Below are positions 35,002 through 43,087 of a DNA stretch of 64,000 nt, one piece after another. The stretch is from HK1 sp965204915. GTDB lineage: Bacteria > Pseudomonadota > Gammaproteobacteria > HK1. The stretch covers positions 3,906,001-3,970,000 of the forward strand of contig OZ242023.1 of the NCBI GenBank assembly GCA_965204915.1. The letters run 5' to 3'. The number at the start of each line of letters is the position of its first letter. The first letter of the stretch is position 1. The position numbers and the translations under genes are program-made. The notes under the pieces were generated by a model that saw only the letters and a list, made by a program, of their open reading frames with translations, was not told the origin of the DNA and ran no database searches.

Positions 35002-36932
35002 ACGATCGGGGCGGGAGGGACGAGACCGGCGCCACGCCGCCTGGACCATCGAGCCGCCTTCCCGATCCGTCGGGCCGCCACTCCGGACCATCGGCCCCGG
35101 TCCATGATCGGTCGAGCCGATCTTCCGGCGCCTTCGCCGGCGCCGGGGAGCTCACGCGCGAGCTGGTCGCCTACGCGCCGCGCAAGAGTATTCTGGCGCT
35201 GCTGCTCCTCCTGACCGCCGGGGTGACCGAGGCGTTCGGACTCCTCATGATCGTCCCCCTCCTGTACCTGGCCGGCTTCGCCGCGCCGTCCGGCGAACGA
35301 AGCCCCGTCGCGGAAGCGATGGCGCACGCTGCGGATGCCGCCGGCGTCGAATGGACGCTGTCGACGGTGCTCGTGGTGTTCCTGGTCCTCTCCGCGGTGC
35401 GCTCGGCGGTGGCCTGGCAACGGGAGGTCCTCCTGGCCGGGATGCGCCTGGGATTCGTCGACCGGCTCCGCAGGAAGCTCTATGCGGCCATCGCGGGGGC
35501 GAAATGGGGGGATCTCCTCGGGCGCCGGCAGTCCGACATGCAGCACGTGCTGACCCGCGACGTGGACCGCGTCGGCCAGGGGGCGTTCCTCATGCTGCAA
35601 CTGACGGTGACGGCGTTGCTGGCGCTGGCGCAGCTCGCGCTCGCGGCGCTGATCTCCCCCTCGGTGACCGCGGTGGCCCTTGCCGCGGGAGCTGTGCTGG
35701 TGGCCCTCACCCGCCCGCTGGTGCGGCGTTCGCGCACCCTCGGCGAGGCGCTGACCGGCGCCAACCGTGCGCTCTACGGCTCCGTGACCAATTTCCTGGG
35801 CGGATTGAAGCTCGCCAAGGGCCACAACGCGGAAGGGCCGCACGTCCGCCACTTCGAGGAGATAGTCGCAACCACTCGCAAGCGCCAGTTGGAGTTCACG
35901 CGGATCGACTCGACGGTGCGCGCGGGCCTCAACCTGGGCGCCGCATTCGCGCTGGCCGTGCTGATCTGGTTCGCCTTGTCCACGGCCGCGCTGCCCCTGC
36001 CCGAGCTGCTGCTCCTGGTGCTGATCTTCGCGCGGGTGATGCCTGGGCTGTTCCGTCTGCAGCAGAACGCCCAACAGCTTGCGCACGTGCTGCCGGCGTA
36101 CGCCCACGTGCGGGTGATGCGCCGGATGCTGGAAGAGGCCGCGGAGACGCCGGCCGGAGACGGCGAGCCGGGAATGGAGCTGCGCAGGGCGCTGACGGTG
36201 CGCAACGTGTCGTTCGTCTACGAGGCCGCGGCCGGGACCGGCGGGGCGGCACTGGAGAACGTCGCCCTGGACGTTCCCGCCGGGAAGATGACCGCGGTCG
36301 CCGGGCCGTCCGGGGCCGGCAAGAGCACCCTGGCGGACCTCCTGCTCGGCCTGCTCGAGCCCGGCAGGGGCGAAGTGTGCATCGACGGCGTGCCCCTGAC
36401 CGGCTCCAACGCACGGCGCTGGCGCGATTCCGTCGCCTTCGTTCCCCAGGACCCCTACCTCTTCCACGACACCATCCGGGGGAACCTGCGGTGGGCGCAT
36501 CCCGAGGCCACGGAAGCGGAGATGTGGCAGGCGCTTCGTCTCGCCGCCGCCGATGGATTCGTCGCTGCCCTGCCCGAGGGGCTGGACACCGTCGCCGGCG
36601 ACCGGGGCGGGCGGCTCTCCGGCGGGGAGCGCCAGCGGATCACCCTGGCGCGGGCGCTGATGAAGAGGCCGGCGCTGCTCGTCCTCGACGAAGCGACGGC
36701 TCAACTCGATGCGGAGAACGAACGGTGGATCCTCGCGGCGCTGCAATCGCTGCGGGGACGCACGACCGTCGTCGCCATCGCCCACGGCCCGGCCCTGCTG
36801 GAAGCGGCGGACGGGATCGTGCTGCTGCAATCCGGCCGGGTCGCCGCCACCGGAACCTGGCGCGAGCTTGCCGGCGAGATCACCGCGGCCGCGGGCCGCA
36901 TCGGAGTACGCACAGGATCGGAGCAGACGTGA
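34998..36932 (+). CDS. ABC transporter, fused permease and ATPase (lasso D-like exporter)
   Basis: 644 residues. After a 45-residue low-complexity N-terminus come six membrane helices (for example ILALLLLLTAGVTEAFGLLM and LNLGAAFALAVLIWFAL), then the ATPase: Walker A GPSGAGKST, Q-loop VPQDPYLF, signature LSGGERQRITLARAL, Walker B LLVLDEATAQLD, and a His switch IAHG. This is the MsbA-like exporter architecture used as the D protein in lasso clusters. ATG overlaps the B2 stop. Substrate by context: the processed peptide of this cluster. Confidence 0.9.
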   Translation: MNDRGGRDETGATPPGPSSRLPDPSGRHSGPSAPVHDRSSRSSGAFAGAGELTRELVAYAPRKSILALLLLLTAGVTEAFGLLMIVPLLYLAGFAAPSGERSPVAEAMAHAADAAGVEWTLSTVLVVFLVLSAVRSAVAWQREVLLAGMRLGFVDRLRRKLYAAIAGAKWGDLLGRRQSDMQHVLTRDVDRVGQGAFLMLQLTVTALLALAQLALAALISPSVTAVALAAGAVLVALTRPLVRRSRTLGEALTGANRALYGSVTNFLGGLKLAKGHNAEGPHVRHFEEIVATTRKRQLEFTRIDSTVRAGLNLGAAFALAVLIWFALSTAALPLPELLLLVLIFARVMPGLFRLQQNAQQLAHVLPAYAHVRVMRRMLEEAAETPAGDGEPGMELRRALTVRNVSFVYEAAAGTGGAALENVALDVPAGKMTAVAGPSGAGKSTLADLLLGLLEPGRGEVCIDGVPLTGSNARRWRDSVAFVPQDPYLFHDTIRGNLRWAHPEATEAEMWQALRLAAADGFVAALPEGLDTVAGDRGGRLSGGERQRITLARALMKRPALLVLDEATAQLDAENERWILAALQSLRGRTTVVAIAHGPALLEAADGIVLLQSGRVAATGTWRELAGEITAAAGRIGVRTGSEQT

Positions 36933-37027
36933 GCCGGAGCAGGCAAGACGCCCGGCAGGATTTCCGGAAATGGAGCGCCGTGGAGCATGGCCGCGGACGC
37001 GCTCCGCACCCCCGAGGAGGACTCGAC

Positions 37028-37921
37028 ATGAAGCTGACCCCCGAAGAAATCGCACGATTCGACGAGCAGGGCTACCTGTTCCGGCCTTCGTGCTTCTCGC
37101 CCGAGGAGGTGTCGGTGCTGCGCCGGGCCGCGGACGAGGTCTACGCGATGGACCGCAAGGAGGTATGGCGTGAGTCGAACGGGGCGGCGCGCACCGCGTT
37201 CGCCGCGCATACCTACCACGAGGCGTTCCGCCGCCTCGGGCGCCATCCCCGCCTCGTCGAGCCGGTGATGCAGCTCGTCGACGGCCCGGTCTACATGCAC
37301 CAGTACAAGGTCAACGCCAAGGCCGCGTTCGACGGCGAGATCTGGCAGTGGCACCAGGACTTCGGCACGTGGCACCGCGACGATGAGATGCCGGAGCCGC
37401 GCGCGATGAACATCGCGGTGTTCCTCGACGAGGTGACCGCCGCCAACGGACCCCTGCTCTTCCTCCCGAAGAGCCACAAGCAGGGCGTGTTCGAAGCCGG
37501 GCACGATCTGGAGACCACCACCTACCCGCTGTGGACGCTGGACCGCGCCACGGTGACACGGCTCGCCGAGCAGGGGGGATGCGTGGCCCCGACCGGGCCG
37601 GCGGGCAGCATGATCGTCTTCGCCTCCACCCTGGTGCACGCCAGCGCGCCGAACATCAGCCCCTTGAACCGCAGCATCGTGTACCTCTCGCTATGCCACG
37701 TGGACAACCACATCCGCCGGTTCAAGCGTCCGGAATGGGTCGCGCACCGCGACTTCCGGCCCATCGAGCCGCTCGCGGACGATTGCCTGGCCGATCTGGC
37801 CGATCCCGCGCATGACACGAAGCACCGTTCCCCACCCGTCCATGGCGACGACCGGAGGCGCCCGCGATTTCGCGCAACGGAATCGCCCGACGACCGCGCC
37901 GGCGGCCGCCCGGCGGCCTGA
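37028..37921 (+). CDS. Phytanoyl-CoA dioxygenase family, EctD-like Fe(II)/2-oxoglutarate hydroxylase
   Basis: 297 residues. WQWHQDFGTWHRDDEMP carries the iron ligands HxD and closely follows the ectoine/proline hydroxylase signature; the distal His is in LVHASAPN and the 2OG Arg in LNRSIVYLS. No ectoine genes are nearby, so the substrate is open. GAGGAGG precedes ATG 37028. The frame is also open back to a GTG at 36930 that overlaps the ABC transporter stop, which would add 33 residues of no known domain. The last 40 residues are disordered. Confidence 0.85.
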   Translation: MKLTPEEIARFDEQGYLFRPSCFSPEEVSVLRRAADEVYAMDRKEVWRESNGAARTAFAAHTYHEAFRRLGRHPRLVEPVMQLVDGPVYMHQYKVNAKAAFDGEIWQWHQDFGTWHRDDEMPEPRAMNIAVFLDEVTAANGPLLFLPKSHKQGVFEAGHDLETTTYPLWTLDRATVTRLAEQGGCVAPTGPAGSMIVFASTLVHASAPNISPLNRSIVYLSLCHVDNHIRRFKRPEWVAHRDFRPIEPLADDCLADLADPAHDTKHRSPPVHGDDRRRPRFRATESPDDRAGGRPAA

Positions 37922-37928
37922 GCGCACC

Positions 37929-39314
37929 GTGTACCTCCACGAGCCGCTCCGCGAGCGCGCCGCATCCGCCCGTCCGGTGCGGGTCGGGCTCATCGGCGCC
38001 GGCAAGTTCGGCTCGATGTTCCTCGCCCAGGCGCCCTCGACGATCGGGCTCGAGGTGGGCGTGATCGCGGATCTCGATCCGGAGCGCGCCCGCGCCACGT
38101 GCCGCAGCATCGGCTGGAGCGACGCCCTCGCCTCCCGCACCCGGTTCACCGGCGATGCGTTCGACGCGATCCGCGCCGACGATGTCGACGTCGTGGTGGA
38201 GGCGACCGGCGACCCCGCGGCCGGGATCGCCCACGCCCGCGCCGCGTTCGCGGCCGGCAGGCACGTCGTGATGGTGAACGTCGAGGCCGACGTGCTGGCG
38301 GGGCCGCTGCTGGCGGCGGAGGCGCGCGATGCCGGCGTCGTCTACTCCATGGCCTACGGGGACCAGCCCGCGCTCACCTGCGAGATGGTGGAGTGGGCGC
38401 GCGCCAGCGGCTTCGACGTGGTGGCGGCGGGAAAGGGCACCAAGTACCTGCCTTCCTACCATGCCTCGACGCCGGATACGGTGTGGGAGCACTACGGACT
38501 GACCGCCGGGGAGGCGCGGGCCGCGGGCATGAACCGCCGGATGTTCAACTCCTTCCTCGACGGGACGAAGTCCGCGATCGAGATGGCGGCGATCGCGAAC
38601 GCCACCGGCCTGAGCCCCCCGCCCGACGGCCTCCGGTTCCCGCCCTGCGGCCGGGACGATCTCGCGCACGTGCTGCGGCCCGCCGAGGCCGGGGGGCAGC
38701 TTCACCGCAAGGGTCAGGTCGAGGTCGTGTCCTCGCTCGAACGCGACGGCCGCCCGGTCCCGAACGATCTGCGCTGGGGGGTCTACGTGGTGATCGAAGC
38801 CCCCAACGACTACACCGCAGCCTGCTTCCGCCAGTACGGCATGAACACCGACGCCACGGGCCGGTACTCGGCGATGTACAAGCCCTTCCACCTTATCGGG
38901 CTGGAGCTGAACGTGTCGATCCTGTCCGCCGCCCTGCTCGGCCGGCCGACCGGCGCGACGCGCGATTTCGCCGGCGATGCGGTCGCGACCGCCAAGCAGG
39001 ATCTCGCGGCGGGTGAGACGCTGGACGGCGAAGGCGGCTTCACCGTCTACGGGAAGCTCCTGCCGGCCCGGACCTCGCTCGAACGCGGCGCCCTGCCGAT
39101 CGGCCTCGCCCACGGGACGGCGCTGAAGCGCACCATCCGCGCCGGCGAGGTCGTCGGATGGGACGACGTCGAGATCGATCCGGATCTGGAAGCGGTGCAG
39201 GCGCGGCGCGCGATGGAGCAGCGGTTCGGGACGAAACGCGGTTTCGGGACGGAGGGCCGCAACGCCGCGGCCCGGCGACGGGCGACGCCCCGATCGGAGG
39301 CCATGCACGAATGA
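37929..39314 (+). CDS. NAD(P)-dependent oxidoreductase with C-terminal SAF domain
   Basis: About 461 residues from a GTG at 37929 (VYLHEPLRERAA); longer frames from 37812 overlap the previous gene. RVGLIGAGKFGSMFLAQAP is a Rossmann nucleotide-binding motif. The middle resembles homoserine-dehydrogenase-like oxidoreductases (VVEATGDPAAGIAHA, GDQPALTCEMVEW, GKGTKYLP). The C-terminal 90 residues (KLLPARTSLERGALPIGLAH, TIRAGEVVGWDDVE) form a SAF domain as in antifreeze/flagellar FlgA and sialic acid synthases. A substrate is not evident. Its stop overlaps the amidase start (ATGA). Confidence 0.82.
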   Translation: MYLHEPLRERAASARPVRVGLIGAGKFGSMFLAQAPSTIGLEVGVIADLDPERARATCRSIGWSDALASRTRFTGDAFDAIRADDVDVVVEATGDPAAGIAHARAAFAAGRHVVMVNVEADVLAGPLLAAEARDAGVVYSMAYGDQPALTCEMVEWARASGFDVVAAGKGTKYLPSYHASTPDTVWEHYGLTAGEARAAGMNRRMFNSFLDGTKSAIEMAAIANATGLSPPPDGLRFPPCGRDDLAHVLRPAEAGGQLHRKGQVEVVSSLERDGRPVPNDLRWGVYVVIEAPNDYTAACFRQYGMNTDATGRYSAMYKPFHLIGLELNVSILSAALLGRPTGATRDFAGDAVATAKQDLAAGETLDGEGGFTVYGKLLPARTSLERGALPIGLAHGTALKRTIRAGEVVGWDDVEIDPDLEAVQARRAMEQRFGTKRGFGTEGRNAAARRRATPRSEAMHE

Positions 39315-40810
39315 ACGGAGACCAGGTGAATCGAGGCCGGAGGGATCGAGGCCAGAGGGATCGAGAATGGAGGGATCGCGGGCTGTGGAGCCGGAGCGCG
39401 GTCGAGCTCGCCGCCATGATCCGCACACGCGAGGCGTCGTGCGTGGAAGTGATGGAATCGGTGCTCGGGCGCATCGCGGCGCATAACGGACGCATCAACG
39501 CGATCGTCGCCGACTGCTCGGAAGAAGCATTGCAGGCCGCCGAACGGAAGGACCGGGCAATCGGCGACGGCGTGGCCCTCGGGCCGCTGCACGGGGTCCC
39601 GGTGACCATCAAGGAGAACGTCGACGTCACCGGACAGGCGACCACGAACGGCCTGCCCGCGTTCGCGGACCTCATCGCTGCGGACGACTCCCCGGTGGTG
39701 CGCAACCTGCTCGACGCCGGCGCGATCGTCGTGGGGCGCACCAACACCCCGGAGCTCTCGATGCGGGCGACCACGGACAACCCGCTCCGGGGCCGGACCC
39801 TCAATCCGTGGGACGAAGAGGCGTCGCCCGGCGGATCTTCGGGCGGGGCCTCGGCCGCCGCGGTGATGGGCTTCGGACCGATCCATCACGGCAACGACAT
39901 CGGCGGATCGTTGCGTTACCCCGCCTTCGCGTGCGGGGTGGCGACGATGAAGCCGACCTTCGGGCGGGTGCCGGCGTTCAATCCCAGTGCTCCGGCCGAG
40001 CGCGGCCTGCTCGCGCAGCTCATCTCCGTACAGGGCGCGATCTGCCGCGAGGTGCGCGACGTGCGACTCGCAACCCGGGTGCTCTCGCGCGGCGACCCCC
40101 GCGACCCGTGGTGGGTACCGGCCCCGTTCGACGGACCGCGGCTCGACCCTCCCGTCAAGGTCGCGGTCACTTGCGAGGCGCATGGCTATCCGGTCAATCC
40201 GCGGATCCTGGCCGGCATCGACCGGGCGGCGGACGTGCTGGGCGATGCGGGCTATGCGGTCGAGCGGGTGGCGACGCCATCGATCATGAAGCCCGCGGAG
40301 GCGTGGTTCGACGTGCTGGTGAGCGAGATCGCCCACTTTCTGGGCCCTGTCGCGCGCGACCACGGCAGCGGGACCATCCGCACCCTGTTCGATCACTACC
40401 AGCGCATCGGAAAGCCGGTCGATCCGGCCGGATACCGGGACGCCATCGCCGAGCGCACCGCGCTGACCCGCGAGTGGAACGTCTTCCTCGACCGGTACCC
40501 GCTCGTGCTCTGCCCGTTCCTGCTGCGCTCGATGTATGCGTGGGACTACGATGCCCAGGGGTTCGACCAGGTCCGGGACCTCTTCCGATCCGCCATCTAC
40601 AGCACCGGGATCAACTATCTGAGCCTCCCGGCGGGGGTGGTGCCGATCGGATTCGCGGACGGGCGGCCGGCGGGGGTGCAGATCGTCGGGCGCCGGTTCC
40701 GCGAGGACCTGATCCTCGACGCGATGGAGGCGGTCGAGTCCTCCGTGGGGGTCCTGTCGCATGTGCTGTGGGAGCGGGAAGACGGCGAGGCGGCGGGGGC
40801 CGGCGCATGA
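39311..40810 (+). CDS. Amidase signature family hydrolase
   Basis: 499 residues. The Ser-cisSer-Lys triad is visible: Lys in VTIKENVDVTG, the Gly/Ser-rich SPGGSSGGASAAAV, and NDIGGSLRYPAFACG carrying the nucleophile Ser. Members hydrolyse a wide range of amides, including peptide amides, so it could trim or release an amide product of this cluster (inference). ATGA overlap with the preceding gene. The first 22 residues are encoded by a 15-bp tandem repeat and lie outside the family homology, which begins LWSRSAVELAAMI. Confidence 0.9.
   Translation: MNGDQVNRGRRDRGQRDREWRDRGLWSRSAVELAAMIRTREASCVEVMESVLGRIAAHNGRINAIVADCSEEALQAAERKDRAIGDGVALGPLHGVPVTIKENVDVTGQATTNGLPAFADLIAADDSPVVRNLLDAGAIVVGRTNTPELSMRATTDNPLRGRTLNPWDEEASPGGSSGGASAAAVMGFGPIHHGNDIGGSLRYPAFACGVATMKPTFGRVPAFNPSAPAERGLLAQLISVQGAICREVRDVRLATRVLSRGDPRDPWWVPAPFDGPRLDPPVKVAVTCEAHGYPVNPRILAGIDRAADVLGDAGYAVERVATPSIMKPAEAWFDVLVSEIAHFLGPVARDHGSGTIRTLFDHYQRIGKPVDPAGYRDAIAERTALTREWNVFLDRYPLVLCPFLLRSMYAWDYDAQGFDQVRDLFRSAIYSTGINYLSLPAGVVPIGFADGRPAGVQIVGRRFREDLILDAMEAVESSVGVLSHVLWEREDGEAAGAGA
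39331..39375 (+). repeat. 15-bp tandem repeat inside the amidase 5' end
   Basis: Three consecutive 15-base units (TCGAGGCCGGAGGGA, TCGAGGCCAGAGGGA, TCGAGAATGGAGGGA) followed by a partial fourth. They encode RGRRD, RGQRD and REWRD, an arginine-rich leader. In-frame unit number changes would alter the N-terminus without breaking the enzyme. Confidence 0.7.
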
Positions 40811-40871
40811 CGTGGAGAACGGATCGAGGTGGGCAGGATGAGGGCCGCCACCCACGCGCGCCTCGGATCCC

Positions 40872-40915
40872 TCTGGGAGCGGCGTGTCCCTCCGGGACAC
40901 GGGCGCCCCGCCCGC
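40872..40915. repeat. Short GC-rich palindromic repeat (related to 20639)
   Basis: CTGGGAGCGGCGTGTCCCTC starts here; GTGTCCC and GGGACAC form a 7-bp stem at 40884-40900, and it ends CGGGCGCCCCGCCCGC. The flanks match the family seen at 20639. It lies between the convergent amidase and SCO1 genes and may help terminate both transcripts. Confidence 0.5.
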
Positions 40916-40950
40916 TTTGCCCCGCCGGAATAGTGTTTCCCGAAGGCCGA

Positions 40951-41583
40951 TCAACCGAGTTCTTCGAGCACTTCCCGCACGTTTGCCGCGATCGCCTCGA
41001 TAGGCTCGTCGCCGTGGTAGAGCGCGCGCACGTGTCCGACCGGGTCGATGAGGTAGGCGATGGAGGAGTGGTTCACGAGGTAGCCGTCCTCCGGCTGGCC
41101 TTCGGGAATCATGAATCGCGCGCCGTACCGGCGCGCGACGTCCTCGAGTTCTTCTTTGCCGCCGGTCAGCCCGATGAACCCGGGGTCGAAGAACTCCACG
41201 TACCGGCCGAGCCGTTGCGGCGTATCGCGGGCCGGGTCCACCGAGACGAGCACCCCGGTAAAGCGGGTCGCGTCCTCCGCGGCCAGGGCGGCCTTGACCT
41301 CGCGCACGCGGGCCAGCGTCGCCGGGCAGACGTCCGGACAGAAGGTGTAGCCGAAGAACATCACCAACGCGCGGCCTGCGAGATCGCTCAGGCGCATGCG
41401 CTCGCCGCGCTGGTCGGTGAGCTCGAATTCGCCTCCGATCTCGTACCGCTCGAGCTGCGGAGGGCCGTCGGATTCGTGGCGCTCGGCGGCATCGTCACGG
41501 GACATGCCCCCGAAGACGAGTCCGGCGGCGAGGGCCGCGACCACGATCGCGCCCATTGCGAGATGATGGGAAAGCTTCGACAT
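40951..41583 (-). CDS. SCO1/SenC-family copper chaperone
   Basis: 210 residues. An N-terminal membrane anchor (LAMGAIVVAALAAGLVFGG) exposes a thioredoxin-fold domain to the periplasm. The copper site is complete: FCPDVCP (CxxxC) and the distal His in VNHSSIAYL. SCO proteins deliver copper to the CuA centre of cytochrome c oxidase or keep its cysteines reduced. No oxidase genes are adjacent. The start at 41583 follows GGAGA; a longer frame to 41676 is unlikely. The following 293-bp gap contains an AT-richer ATATACACTGTAC near 41630 that may be its promoter. Confidence 0.92.
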   Translation of the reverse strand: MSKLSHHLAMGAIVVAALAAGLVFGGMSRDDAAERHESDGPPQLERYEIGGEFELTDQRGERMRLSDLAGRALVMFFGYTFCPDVCPATLARVREVKAALAAEDATRFTGVLVSVDPARDTPQRLGRYVEFFDPGFIGLTGGKEELEDVARRYGARFMIPEGQPEDGYLVNHSSIAYLIDPVGHVRALYHGDEPIEAIAANVREVLEELG

Positions 41584-41876
41584 CTCGGATCTCCGGGAGG
41601 GACGCTGCCGCACGGTGGCCGTACAGTGTATATGACGCTGGCCGGCCATTCCCTCCAACGCTCCGGGGACGGTCATGCAGCCGGGATTTCGCGGCCTTTT
41701 CCACCGTCCGGGCGTCTGCTTGGCGATTCAACGTCAGGGCCGTGAGCGCGGCGACCGTTCCGGGCGCTTCCCCGCCGCGTCCCGGCCCATCGCTCCCGCA
41801 GCCCCCATCGCTCCTGTAGATCGTGGTGTAGCATCGCCGGCCCTTTCTCCCGGATCACGCCGTTCGACCTCGAACC

Positions 41877-43073
41877 TTGCGCGGGGCCCTCGTCATCGCG
41901 GTCGTCTTCTCGTCCACCGCCATCGCGGTCGGCGTGTCGCAGTACGCATTCGGCCTGTTCATCGCGCCGATCGAGGAGACCTTCGGGTGGACGCGCACCG
42001 AGATCAGCGCATCGCTCTCGTTCGCGGCGGTGGGCGGGCTCTCGGCGCCGCTGCTCGGGCGCGCGATGGATCGATTCGGCGCGCGGCCGATCCTCGTGCT
42101 CTCGCTCGTCGTGTTCGGGCTCAGCTTCTGTCTCCGGCCCCTGATGACCGAGCTGTGGCACTGGTATGCGCTGAGCTTCATGCAGTTCACCACCTTCTCG
42201 GGCATGACGGTGCTGCCCGCGGGCCGCCTGGTGGCGGCCTGGTTTCCCCGCGTTCGGGGGCGGATGACGGGGGTCGCGGCGACGGGCAACAACGTCGGCG
42301 GCCTGGTGATGCCGGTGTGCATCGCCGCCCTGCTGGCGGCGATGCCGTGGAACGAGGCGTCCCTGGTGATAGGAGCCGTGGCGCTTGCGGCGGCGGGGCT
42401 GGCGGCCGTGATCGTTCGGGAAGCGCCGGTGGCCGCAGGCGTGCCGGCCGGCGCCTTCCCCTCCGCCGGTGAACGTTCCGCGGAGATCACGTCCCCTCTC
42501 CGCGATCGGAACCTGCGCGAGATCGTGCGCACCCGCGTGTTCTGCGCGGTGTTTGCGGCGATCACCCTGGGGACGTTCACCTACGGCACCATTCTCCCGC
42601 ACGTGCTTGCCCACCTGATCGACAAGGGCCTGTCGAACGCTTCGGCGCTGTCCGCGCTGAGCGGGCTGGCGGCGGCCGGTGTGTGCGGCAAGCTGCTGTT
42701 CGGCTGGCTGTCCGAGCGCCACGGCGCACGACGCATGATGATGGTCAACCTGATCGGGCAGGCGACGTTCGCCGCCCTGCTGGCCATCGCCGCAAGCTCC
42801 GGTGTGCTCGGGGTCGCGGCGCCGTTGTTCGGCCTGTTCATGGGGGGCTTTGGAGCGCTCTACATCCTGCTGGTGCAGGAGGCGTTCGGCCTGCGCCACT
42901 ACGGGAGCGTGATGGGGCTCGTGACCATCGGAACCGTCATCTCCTTCGGACTCGGCCCGATTCTGGCCGGGGCGTCCCATGACCTGACCGGGAGCTACCG
43001 GGCCGCCTTCCTCATCGTCTGCGGCCTGTTCGTTGCGGGGTCGGCCACCCTCATCCTCGCCCGGAGCCGGTAA
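41877..43073 (+). CDS. MFS transporter, monocarboxylate/oxalate-formate type
   Basis: About 398 residues with twelve hydrophobic helices. FGLFIAPIEETFGWTRTEIS in the first helix pair and the loop GRAMDRFGARPIL are typical of the OFA/monocarboxylate-porter branch; GWLSERHGARRMM is the corresponding loop in the second half. The frame opens after a TAG at about 41829 and only a TTG at 41877 is available as a start, which fits the helix 1 position. Substrate probably a small organic acid, unproven. Confidence 0.8.
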   Translation: MRGALVIAVVFSSTAIAVGVSQYAFGLFIAPIEETFGWTRTEISASLSFAAVGGLSAPLLGRAMDRFGARPILVLSLVVFGLSFCLRPLMTELWHWYALSFMQFTTFSGMTVLPAGRLVAAWFPRVRGRMTGVAATGNNVGGLVMPVCIAALLAAMPWNEASLVIGAVALAAAGLAAVIVREAPVAAGVPAGAFPSAGERSAEITSPLRDRNLREIVRTRVFCAVFAAITLGTFTYGTILPHVLAHLIDKGLSNASALSALSGLAAAGVCGKLLFGWLSERHGARRMMMVNLIGQATFAALLAIAASSGVLGVAAPLFGLFMGGFGALYILLVQEAFGLRHYGSVMGLVTIGTVISFGLGPILAGASHDLTGSYRAAFLIVCGLFVAGSATLILARSR

Positions 43074-43087
43074 TCCGGCTCCGAAGC

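Noticed and set aside
36930..37027. N-terminal extension of the EctD-like dioxygenase from a GTG overlapping the ABC stop
   Set aside because: Kept only as an alternative: the ATG at 37028 has GAGGAGG and fits the family start.
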